NCBI GenBank assembly: GCA_025964325.1
Contig: JAOPZA010000103.1
Location: forward strand, 1-32,882
Reading direction: 5' to 3'
DNA: 32,882 nt
From: Conexibacter sp.
GTDB lineage: Bacteria > Actinomycetota > Thermoleophilia > Solirubrobacterales > Solirubrobacteraceae
Shown piece by piece: positions 22,982 through 28,979 of the stretch; the first letter of the stretch is position 1, and the number at the start of each line of letters is the position of its first letter. The position numbers and the translations under genes were made by a program. The notes under the pieces are model-generated. The model did no database searches. It saw only the letters and a program-made list of their open reading frames with translations, and was not told the origin of the DNA.

Positions 22982-24523
22982 TCACGCTGAAGGCCTCCCC
23001 GCGGGAGGCCTTCCGTGTCTCCGGGGTCGTGGCTCTCGCGGCCGGGTGGCGGCGGGCGGCGTCGCGCGCGGCGCCGGCCGGAAGGCCGGCAGCTCGAAGG
23101 CGACGCGGGCGCCGCCCTCCGGCGAGGCGCCGGCCGAGATGCTGCCGCCGTGCGCGGCGACGATCGCGCGGGCGATCGCGAGCCCCAGCCCGGCGCCGCC
23201 CTGCCCGCGGGCGCGGGCGCTGTCCGTGCGGTGGAAGCGGTCGAAGATGCGATCCCGCTGCGCGGCCGGGATGCCGGGTCCGTCGTCCTCGATCGCGATC
23301 TCGACGCGCCCGTCGCGCGCCGCGACGGTGACACGCACGAGGCCGCCGGGGCCGGTGTGCTCGATCGCGTTGCGCGCGAGGTTGCGGACGACCTGCGCGA
23401 TCCGGTCCTCGTCGGCGATCAGCGTGCCGTCGGGCACCTCGCCGAGCTCGAAGGCGCGGTCGGCCGTCAGCGTGAGCGCGTCGAACAGCTCCGTCACGAA
23501 CGTCCGCAGGTCGAGCGCGGCGGGGCGCACGAGCTCCCCCTCGTCGGCGCGCGCGAGCAGCAGCAGGTCCTCGACCAGCCGCTCCATCCGCACCACCTCG
23601 GTGCGCACGACGGCGTTGACGCGGCCGACGTCCTCGCGCGTCACAGCCGGCTGGCGGGCCAGCACCTCGAGCTGGCCGCGGATCACCGTCAGCGGCGTGC
23701 GCAGCTCGTGCGAGGCGTCGGCGACGAACCCGCGCTGGCGCGCGAAGGCGTCCTCGAGCCGGTCGAGCATGCGGTCGAAGGCGTCCGCCAGCACGCGCAC
23801 CTCGTCCTGGGGGGCGGTCGAGCCGATCCGCTGGGAGAGGTCGCCGGCCGTCACGCGGGCGGCCGTGCCCGCCATCCGCCGCAGCGGACGCGAGAGGCGG
23901 CTCGCGAGCGCGAAGCCGAGCGCGATCGCGGCCAGCAGCGTCGCCGTGCCCGCGATCGCGAAGGTGCGCGCGACGCCGCTCTGCGCGCGCGCGACGGAGG
24001 CCGCCGACTCGCCGATCGCGATCGTCGCGACGCGGCGGCCGTTGCGGATCACGGGGACGACCGAGAGCCGCAGCGGCTCGCTGCCGAACCGCAGCGTCGA
24101 GAAGCCGGGCTGCGCCGTCCGCAGCGCGCGCGACTCGTCGCTCTCGCGCGGCGGCCCGGCGACGAGCCGCTCGGCACGCGTCGCGCCACTCGTCGGGCCG
24201 GCGATCCCCGGTTGATTCGTGACGATCCCGCCGCCGGCGATCCGGACGACGTAGAGGCGGGCGGTCGCGCCGAACGAGCTCTGCTGGTCGAGGTAGCTCT
24301 GCGCCGCGCGGGCGATCGCTCTCGGCTTCGCGGGATAGAACGGGATCTTGCTCTCGAACGAGGTCGCGTCCTGCCGCAGGTCGCCGTCGATCTGGTTGCG
24401 AACCTGCGTCCCCGTGCCGCGATAGGTCGCGACGAACGCGGTCCCGAGGGCGGCGACGAGGATCACCGCGATCGAGAGCGCGAGGCGGGCCCGCAGCCCG
24501 CGCCACCAGGGGCCCTCAGGCAC
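22982..24523 (-). CDS. membrane sensor histidine kinase
   Basis: A 513-residue kinase paired with the adjacent regulator. Layout: first membrane helix about 12-31, extracytoplasmic sensor about 32-186, second helix about 187-207, HAMP about 208-260, then HisKA with the phospho-accepting His at 272 (ASHELRTPL), and an HATPase domain with N-box NLARNAIEHT (381-390), G1 EDDGPGIP (412-419) and G2 GAGLGLAI (443-450). The C-terminal ~35 residues (PRATPPAATRPREPRPRRHG...) are basic, disordered, and run through the hairpin at 22990, so they may be dispensable. It starts at GTG 24523, 5 nt after the regulator stop, and is cotranscribed. The signal sensed is unknown. Confidence 0.93.
   Translation of the reverse strand: MPEGPWWRGLRARLALSIAVILVAALGTAFVATYRGTGTQVRNQIDGDLRQDATSFESKIPFYPAKPRAIARAAQSYLDQQSSFGATARLYVVRIAGGGIVTNQPGIAGPTSGATRAERLVAGPPRESDESRALRTAQPGFSTLRFGSEPLRLSVVPVIRNGRRVATIAIGESAASVARAQSGVARTFAIAGTATLLAAIALGFALASRLSRPLRRMAGTAARVTAGDLSQRIGSTAPQDEVRVLADAFDRMLDRLEDAFARQRGFVADASHELRTPLTVIRGQLEVLARQPAVTREDVGRVNAVVRTEVVRMERLVEDLLLLARADEGELVRPAALDLRTFVTELFDALTLTADRAFELGEVPDGTLIADEDRIAQVVRNLARNAIEHTGPGGLVRVTVAARDGRVEIAIEDDGPGIPAAQRDRIFDRFHRTDSARARGQGGAGLGLAIARAIVAAHGGSISAGASPEGGARVAFELPAFRPAPRATPPAATRPREPRPRRHGRPPAGRPSA
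22990..23012 (+). terminator. strong hairpin terminator between cold-shock and kinase genes
   Basis: AAGGCCTCCC-CGC-GGGAGGCCTT, a perfect 10-bp stem and 3-nt loop, then TTCCGTGTCT on the plus strand. It lies 25 nt after the cold-shock stop. The same stem is read by the opposing histidine kinase, whose last codons cross it. Confidence 0.75.
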
Positions 24524-24528
24524 CGTCC

Positions 24529-25203
24529 TCAGGCACGGGTCGTGAGGCGGTAGCCGACGGACCGCAGCGTGTCGATCGGCGCGGGACGCCCGGGCAGCTC
24601 GAGCTTGCGCCGCAGGTAGCGGATGTAGACCTCGACGACGTTCGTGCCCGGGTCGAAGTCGTAGCCCCAGACGGCGCTCAGGATCTGCTGCCGCGAGAGC
24701 GCCTGATCGGGATGGCGCAGGAAGTAGGCGAGCAGGTCGAACTCGCGCGCGGAGAGGCGCAGCTCGACGCCGTCGCGCTCGACCTTGCGGCTCAGCAGGT
24801 CGAGCTCGATGCCGGCGGCCGACAGCGTCGTCGCGTCGCGCTGGCGGGGCGTCCGCAGGTGCGCGCGCACGCGGGCGGCCAGCTCGTCGAACGAGAACGG
24901 CTTCGTGACGTAGTCGGTGGCCCCGCCGTCGAGCCCCGCGACGCGGTCGTCGACGGCGGCGCGCGCGCTCAGCATCACGACTGGCAGCTCCGGCTTGACG
25001 CGGCGGATCGCGGCGAGCACGGCGAGCCCGTCCTTGCCGGGGAGCATCACGTCGAGCACGACGAGGTCGACGTCGTCGTGCAGCGCGTGCTGCTCGCCCT
25101 CGATCCCGTCGGCCGCGCAGGTGACGGCGTGGCCCTCGGCCTGCAGGCCGCGCTGCACGAAGTCGGCGATCGCGGTCTCGTCCTCGATCACCAAGATTCG
25201 CAT
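24529..25203 (-). CDS. OmpR/PhoB-family response regulator
   Basis: A 224-residue two-component regulator. The receiver (1-117) has the acidic pair E7-D8, phospho-accepting Asp51 (LVVLDVMLPGKDG), the conserved Ser/Thr switch in MLSA (77-80) and Lys101 in TKPF. The effector is a winged helix (about 128-220; LSAREFDLLAYFLRHPDQALSR, then VVEVYIRYLRRKL, RSVGYRL). It is the partner of the kinase at 22982 and starts the operon. The ATG at 25203 is chosen over an in-frame GTG at 25209, because TACGAT ends 6 nt before the ATG (the GTG would lie inside the gap) and MRILVIEDE is the usual N-terminus. Confidence 0.95.
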   Translation of the reverse strand: MRILVIEDETAIADFVQRGLQAEGHAVTCAADGIEGEQHALHDDVDLVVLDVMLPGKDGLAVLAAIRRVKPELPVVMLSARAAVDDRVAGLDGGATDYVTKPFSFDELAARVRAHLRTPRQRDATTLSAAGIELDLLSRKVERDGVELRLSAREFDLLAYFLRHPDQALSRQQILSAVWGYDFDPGTNVVEVYIRYLRRKLELPGRPAPIDTLRSVGYRLTTRA

Positions 25204-25209
25204 CCGCAC

Positions 25210-25215
25210 ATCGTA
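25210..25215 (-). promoter_or_regulatory. -10 box for a probably leaderless two-component operon transcript
   Basis: TACGAT on the minus strand, 6 nt before the ATG at 25203. It implies that translation starts at the first transcribed codon. Confidence 0.5.
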
Positions 25216-25262
25216 GGTGAGCCGAGCGTCCGGCCCCTCGACGGCGACGTACTCCCCTGACT

Positions 25263-25285
25263 CTCACTCTCGAGTAGAGGGTGAG
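25263..25285. promoter_or_regulatory. imperfect dyad upstream of the response regulator
   Basis: CTCACTCTC (25263-25271) and GAGGGTGAG (25277-25285) pair with one T-G mismatch around GAGTA. It is 60-80 bp upstream of the regulator start and about 95 bp upstream of the riboswitch promoter, a plausible place for autoregulation or cross-control of the divergent cell-wall gene. The region 25286-25355 otherwise holds nothing that I recognise. Confidence 0.35.
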
Positions 25286-25355
25286 GGAGGGCGTTTGGCA
25301 AGTGCCCGACGATGCTGCGGGACAAACCGCTTCTGTGCGCCAGGAGAAGAATCGC

Positions 25356-25385
25356 TCGACATCCGGCCGGGAGCCCCGCTATTCT
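25356..25385 (+). promoter_or_regulatory. sigma-70-type promoter of the riboswitch/cell-wall hydrolase gene
   Basis: TCGACA (25356-25361), 18-nt spacer, TATTCT (25380-25385). This is the best bipartite promoter in the window. Transcription would start near 25392, just before the riboswitch. Confidence 0.55.
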
Positions 25386-25400
25386 GCCCGGCGTCGTACA

Positions 25401-25561
25401 AGACCCAGCCGAATCCCTGGCAACAAATGTCCAGGGAGCGGGGGAACCAGTGAGTCCGACCCAGGACTCTGGGGCGAATCGTCGTATCCACGCGACGTAG
25501 CGCTGCTCTTTCAGCGCGAGCCCGGCAGCTAACCCCGTAGGCGTTTGAAAGAGAAGGGGTT
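25401..25561 (+). ncRNA. cyclic di-AMP riboswitch (ydaO-yuaA type)
   Basis: The leader has the conserved ydaO/yuaA elements in order: GCCGAATCC (25408-25416), GGGGGAACCA (25440-25449), TGGGGCGAATC (25470-25480) and GGCAGCTAACCCCGTAGGCG (25524-25543), then GAGAAGGGG (25551-25559). Stems are visible: CCCTGG/CCAGGG (25415-25420 with 25431-25436), GAGTCC/GGACTC (25452-25457 with 25464-25469) and GCGCTG/CAGCGC (25500-25505 with 25512-25517). The family senses c-di-AMP and usually turns off cell-wall hydrolase or ion-transport genes when it binds. AACCCC at 25531-25536 can pair with GGGGTT at 25556-25561, which includes the ribosome site, so translational control is plausible. Confidence 0.85.
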
Positions 25562-25566
25562 GCACC

Positions 25567-26622
25567 TTGTCGTTCTTCACCGCGTCGGCCTTCAAGCGAT
25601 CGTCTGCGATCGTCATCGCGCTGTTCGCCGTCGCGCTCGCCCCCTCCGCCGCCCTCGCCGCCAGCGCGCACCTCGGTGATCGCACGCTGAAGCAGGGAAT
25701 GGCTGGGCATGACGTCCGCGTCCTCCAGGACTTCCTCACGCGGGCCGGATTCAAGACACCGATCGCCGGCCAGTTCGGGCCGCAGACGCTGGCGAACGTG
25801 AAGCGCTTCCAGAAGGGCGCGAAGCTCACGGCCAACGGCGTCGTCGACGCCAACGTCGCGACCGCCCTCCGCACCGCCGGCGGCGCGCCGGCCGCGAGCA
25901 GCAAGACCACGGTCTCGAGCAAGACGACGCGCTCCACCAAGGGCGGCTCCCAGCACCTCGGCGACCGCGCCTTGAAGAGCGGCGCGAGCGGGCACGACGT
26001 GCGGGTGCTCCAGTCCTACCTCACGAAGGCCGGCTTCGCCACGCCGATCGACGGCAGCTTCGGCTCGGGCACGCTGAGGAGCGTCAAGAGCTTCCAGACG
26101 GCGAACGGGCTGTCGACGGACGGCGTCGTCAACGACGAGGTCGTCTTCGCGCTGCGCCGCGTCGTCGACGGCGGCGCCGCCACCGACACGACGCCGGTCT
26201 CGGCACCCGCACCCGCGGGCGGCAAGGCGACGCTCAACCCCGACGGCACGGCCAACGCGCCGGCCGACGCCCCGCCTGAGATCAAGGCCGTGATCGCGGC
26301 CGGCAACAAGATCGCCAGCACGCCGTACGTCTGGGGCGGCGGACACGGCCAGTGGAACGACACCGGCTACGACTGCTCCGGCTCGGTCTCCTACGCGCTC
26401 CACGGCGGCGGCCTGCTCGACCAGTCGATGGACTCCGGCACGCTCGAGTCCTACGGTGCCGCCGGCAAGGGCACGTGGATCACGATCTGGGCCAACGCCG
26501 GCCACACCTACATGTCCGTCGCGGGACTCCGCTTCGACACGAGCGGCGCGAACCCGTCCCGCTGGCAGACCGACACGCGGTCCGGCAGCGGCTACGTCGT
26601 GCGTCACCCGAAGGGTTTCTAG
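25567..26622 (+). CDS. secreted peptidoglycan-binding, NlpC/P60-like hydrolase
   Basis: A 351-residue exported cell-wall enzyme. A signal peptide (1-33, ending ALAAS) precedes two tandem PG_binding_1 domains (about 42-103 and 137-199; each with GHDVRVLQ and the IxGxFGxxT pattern), joined by a Ser/Thr/Lys linker. The C-terminal NlpC/P60-like domain (about 238-351) has the catalytic Cys at 270 in TGYDCSGSVSYAL and the His at 313 in NAGHTYM. It should cleave peptide stems in peptidoglycan. The start is a TTG at 25567 with AAGGGG 7 nt upstream; no ATG or GTG lies suitably. The c-di-AMP riboswitch in its leader fits the known link of this messenger with wall turnover. Confidence 0.92.
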   Translation: MSFFTASAFKRSSAIVIALFAVALAPSAALAASAHLGDRTLKQGMAGHDVRVLQDFLTRAGFKTPIAGQFGPQTLANVKRFQKGAKLTANGVVDANVATALRTAGGAPAASSKTTVSSKTTRSTKGGSQHLGDRALKSGASGHDVRVLQSYLTKAGFATPIDGSFGSGTLRSVKSFQTANGLSTDGVVNDEVVFALRRVVDGGAATDTTPVSAPAPAGGKATLNPDGTANAPADAPPEIKAVIAAGNKIASTPYVWGGGHGQWNDTGYDCSGSVSYALHGGGLLDQSMDSGTLESYGAAGKGTWITIWANAGHTYMSVAGLRFDTSGANPSRWQTDTRSGSGYVVRHPKGF

Positions 26623-26701
26623 GCGCTCGCCTGGGGCGAGCGCTCGGGAGTTCGCCTGGCGGGCGCTCGCCTGCGGCGAGCACTTGGGAGTTCGCCTGGC
26701 G
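26622..26701. repeat. tandem 40-bp repeat, two copies, hairpin-forming
   Basis: Copies at 26622-26661 and 26662-26701 differ at 3 positions. Each begins with a hairpin; the first, GCGCTCGCC-TGG-GGCGAGCGC (26623-26643), is perfect, the second is shortened to 7 bp by a substitution. They start at the hydrolase stop codon. Confidence 0.7.
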
Positions 26702-26711
26702 GCGAACTCCC
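26686..26711 (+). terminator. 11-bp hairpin after the cell-wall hydrolase
   Basis: GGGAGTTCGCC-TGGC-GGCGAACTCCC, perfect 11-bp stem and 4-nt loop, the strongest of the hairpins here; probable terminator without a T-run. Confidence 0.6.
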
Positions 26712-26729
26712 GGGCCTCGCCTGACTGGT

Positions 26730-26756
26730 GATCCGCGGGCCGTGGGCTCGCGGATC
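26730..26756. repeat. inverted repeat before the acyl-CoA dehydrogenase
   Basis: GATCCGCGGGCC (26730-26741), loop GTG, GGCTCGCGGATC (26745-26756), 12-bp stem with one G-T pair. It is 46 bp upstream of the -10 box and could be a terminator or a dimeric repressor site for the next gene. Confidence 0.45.
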
Positions 26757-26801
26757 CGCCAGTTGTGCGGGGAACTGCCGTGGCGGTCGCGGGGGCGGCG
26801 C

Positions 26802-26807
26802 TAGCAT
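26802..26807 (+). promoter_or_regulatory. -10 box for a probably leaderless acyl-CoA dehydrogenase transcript
   Basis: TAGCAT, 8 nt before the ATG at 26816. Confidence 0.45.
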
Positions 26808-26815
26808 GCCGCCGC

Positions 26816-27970
26816 ATGTCCGCACTCGCCGATTCCTACGCCCTCACCGAGGACCAGCGCGCCTTCCGCGACACCATCCGGCAGATGGTCCGCGAGCGCG
26901 TCGCACCGCGCGCCGCCGAGATCGACGAGAAGGCCGCGTACCCGCACGACCTGCGCCAGCTGTTCGCCGAGCACGACCTCTTCGGACTGCCGTTCTCGGA
27001 GGAGTACGGCGGCACCGGCACCGGCGTGCTGATGCTCAACATCGCGGTCGAGGAGATCGCGAAGGCGTGCGCCTCGAGCGCCCTGATGCTGATGATCCAG
27101 GAGCTCGGCACGCTGCCGATCAAGCTGTTCGGCAGCGAGGAGCTCAGAGCTCGCTTCCTGCCCAGATGCGCGAGCGGCGACTGGACGCCCGCCTTCGCGC
27201 TGTCCGAGCCGGAGGCGGGCTCCGACCCCGGCGGCATGATCACGCGCGCCGTGCGCGACGGCGATGACTGGATCATCTCGGGCACGAAGAACTGGATCAC
27301 GAACCTCGGGATCGCCGACTTCTACGTCGTCTTCGCCGTCACCGACGCGCAGGCCGGCCGCTCGCACGGCATCAGCGCCTTCGTCGTCGAGGCCGACCGG
27401 CCGGGCTTCAGCGTCGGCAAGCTCGAGAAGAAGCTCGGCATCAGAGGCTCGCCGACCGGGCAGCCGATCTTCGACGACGTGCGGATCCCGGGCGCGAACC
27501 TGATCGGCGAGGTCGACAGAGGGATGCACGTCGCGCTCGGCACGCTCGACTACTCGCGCCTCGGCGTCGCCGCGCAGGCGCTCGGGATCGCGCAGGGCGC
27601 GACCGACTACGCCGCCGCGTACGCCCGCGAGCGCAGACAGTTCGGCAAGCCGATCAACGCCTTCCAGGGGATCCAGTTCAAGCTCGCCGACATGGAGACG
27701 CAGACGGCCGCGGGCCGCGAGCTGCTCTACCAGGCGTGCGCGAAGGCCGACCGCGGGGACGCCGACCGCGGCAGATACTCCGCGATGGCGAAGCTGTTCA
27801 ACTCGGACAACGCGATGAAGGTCACGGTCGAGGCGGTGCAGATCCTCGGCGGCTACGGCTACGTCAACGAGTACCCGGTCGAGCGCATGATGCGCGACGC
27901 CAAGATCACGCAGATCTACGAGGGCACGAACGAGATCCAGCGCGTCGTGATCGCCCGCAGCCTCCGGTAG
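26816..27970 (+). CDS. acyl-CoA dehydrogenase
   Basis: A 384-residue FAD-dependent acyl-CoA dehydrogenase making a trans-2-enoyl-CoA. Blocks in order: LTEDQRAFRDTIRQMVRERVAP (N-terminal helical domain), ALSEPEAGSD and GTKNWITN (substrate/FAD loops), ERRQFGKPINAFQGIQFKLADM, and ILGGYGYVNEYPVERMMRDAKITQIYEGT, where the catalytic Glu is at 369. This catalytic position is that of short/branched or medium-chain types. The length is standard. The ATG at 26816 is 8 nt after TAGCAT; an in-frame start at 26765 would add 17 odd residues. Thiolase and SDR genes follow within 3.5 kb, which fits acyl-CoA degradation; electrons would go to an ETF not in the window. Confidence 0.94.
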   Translation: MSALADSYALTEDQRAFRDTIRQMVRERVAPRAAEIDEKAAYPHDLRQLFAEHDLFGLPFSEEYGGTGTGVLMLNIAVEEIAKACASSALMLMIQELGTLPIKLFGSEELRARFLPRCASGDWTPAFALSEPEAGSDPGGMITRAVRDGDDWIISGTKNWITNLGIADFYVVFAVTDAQAGRSHGISAFVVEADRPGFSVGKLEKKLGIRGSPTGQPIFDDVRIPGANLIGEVDRGMHVALGTLDYSRLGVAAQALGIAQGATDYAAAYARERRQFGKPINAFQGIQFKLADMETQTAAGRELLYQACAKADRGDADRGRYSAMAKLFNSDNAMKVTVEAVQILGGYGYVNEYPVERMMRDAKITQIYEGTNEIQRVVIARSLR

Positions 27971-27971
27971 C

Positions 27972-28029
27972 AGGCGAAACTGCGGGCAGGCCCTTGTTTC
28001 GCCTTGCGGTGTTCGGCCCAGTGGCCGAA
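27972..28029 (+). terminator. two hairpins after the acyl-CoA dehydrogenase
   Basis: AGGCGAAAC (27972-27980) pairs with GTTTCGCCT (27996-28004), with a nested GGGC-AG-GCCC inside. A second stem TTCGGCC-CAGT-GGCCGAA (28012-28029) follows. Probable terminator region. Confidence 0.5.
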
Positions 28030-28088
28030 ACCCGCGGGGGCTGAAGTGTCGGGACGTTCCTGGGGTGGCCGCGCGGGCACGGGGCCAC

Positions 28089-28094
28089 TACCGT
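28089..28094 (+). promoter_or_regulatory. -10 box upstream of the zincin gene
   Basis: TACCGT, 9 nt before the ATG at 28104, giving no leader or one of 1-3 nt. Confidence 0.4.
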
Positions 28095-28103
28095 AGGCAG
28101 GGC

Positions 28104-28754
28104 ATGCGCGCGCCGACGCCATCCCGCATCTTCTGGGCCGCCCTGGCCGCCTTCACGGTCGCGATATCGATCGTCACGATCCTCCGCGGCTTCACCCCCG
28201 ACTACCCGCTGCGGCTCTTCCAGGGGCTCGCGGTCGCGATCGCCGCGATGCTCGCGATCGCGTTCGTGATGTCGCTGCTGACCTCGCGACTCGCGGGCTG
28301 GCGGGCGCCGGCCTCCGAGGAGGAGTTCGAGCAGCTCGTCGAGCGCAGCGAGCAGCTCGCGCGCGAGGGCTCCTGGGGCGAGTCCGACGACGACCTCGCC
28401 GAGCTCGACGAGGACGACGACATCGGCATCGATCCGTGGAACGAGGAGGACTTCCGCGCGATCGTCCGCTCGGCCGTCGACGACCTGCCGCTCGAGTTCC
28501 ATCGGGCGCTCGAGCACGTCGCGATCGTCGTCTCGGACGGCGGTCGCCGCAGACGCGCCTACGGCCTCTACCACGGCGACACCGTCGCGCGCGACGGCTT
28601 CGCCGACCGGATCGTGATCTACCGCGACACGCTGCTGCGCGACTTCGGGCACGACCACGACCTGCTGCGCGCGCAGGTCACGCGCACCGTCCGCCACGAG
28701 CTCGCGCACCACCTCGGCTGGGACGAGGACGGCGTGCGCGACCTCGGGTTGTAG
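28104..28754 (+). CDS. membrane-anchored minimal zinc metallopeptidase (zincin family)
   Basis: A 216-residue protein with two N-terminal membrane helices (about 8-27 and 36-58), an acidic linker (EEEFEQLVERSEQ..., then DDDLAELDEDDDIG, about 72-112), and a C-terminal minimal zincin domain (about 116-216) resembling the metallopeptidase PF06262 group. The active site is HELAHHLGWDEDG near the C-terminus (His198, Glu199, His202), with a following Asp/Glu as a possible third ligand. Soluble family members are usually about 110-150 residues, so the membrane anchor is an added part. Substrate unknown; proteolysis at the cytoplasmic face is likely. The ATG at 28104 is 9 nt after TACCGT. Confidence 0.8.
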   Translation: MRAPTPSRIFWAALAAFTVAISIVTILRGFTPDYPLRLFQGLAVAIAAMLAIAFVMSLLTSRLAGWRAPASEEEFEQLVERSEQLAREGSWGESDDDLAELDEDDDIGIDPWNEEDFRAIVRSAVDDLPLEFHRALEHVAIVVSDGGRRRRAYGLYHGDTVARDGFADRIVIYRDTLLRDFGHDHDLLRAQVTRTVRHELAHHLGWDEDGVRDLGL

Positions 28755-28770
28755 TCGACGGCAGGCCGCT

Positions 28771-28851
28771 GGGACCGGCGCCAGCCGGTCCCGACCGACC
28801 GCGAAGCGGTCGACGGCTTCGCCGTCGATTGGGACCGGCTATCGCGGTCCC
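28771..28851. repeat. array of four hairpins between zincin and thiolase genes
   Basis: Stems: GGGACCGGC/GCCGGTCCC (28771-28792, 9 bp), GACCGC/GCGGTC (28797-28811, loop GAA), TCGACGGC/GCCGTCGA (28810-28828, loop TTC, sharing two bases with the previous), and GGGACCG/CGGTCCC (28831-28851). The first and last share the GGGACCG arm and can pair across. It follows the zincin stop by 16 nt. Terminator or a repeated palindromic element. Confidence 0.6.
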
Positions 28852-28883
28852 GGTCGGCTAGCTCATGAACGGAGGCGATCATC

Positions 28884-28889
28884 TAGCCT
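28884..28889 (+). promoter_or_regulatory. candidate -10 box of the thiolase gene
   Basis: TAGCCT, 90 nt before the ATG at 28980. It would place the two direct repeats at 28902-28956 in the leader. Confidence 0.35.
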
Positions 28890-28901
28890 GTGAGGCAGGC
28901 C

Positions 28902-28956
28902 CCCGTGGAGTGCGACCGCCGGGGACAACGCAGGCCCGTGGAGTGCGACCGCCGGG
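28902..28956 (+). repeat. 22-bp direct repeats upstream of the thiolase
   Basis: Identical 22-bp copies at 28902-28923 and 28935-28956, each beginning CCCGTGGAGTGCG and ending ACCGCCGGG. They are repeated with a 33-bp period, near three helical turns. Bases before them (GCAGG) also repeat. They lie 23-78 bp before the ATG. Regulator sites or a duplicated leader segment. Confidence 0.6.
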
Positions 28957-28979
28957 CACCTGACGAAAGGACTCAGACC

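Noticed and set aside
26622-26701. Tandem repeat as a possible CRISPR array
   Set aside because: Only two directly adjoining copies, no spacers, no cas genes.
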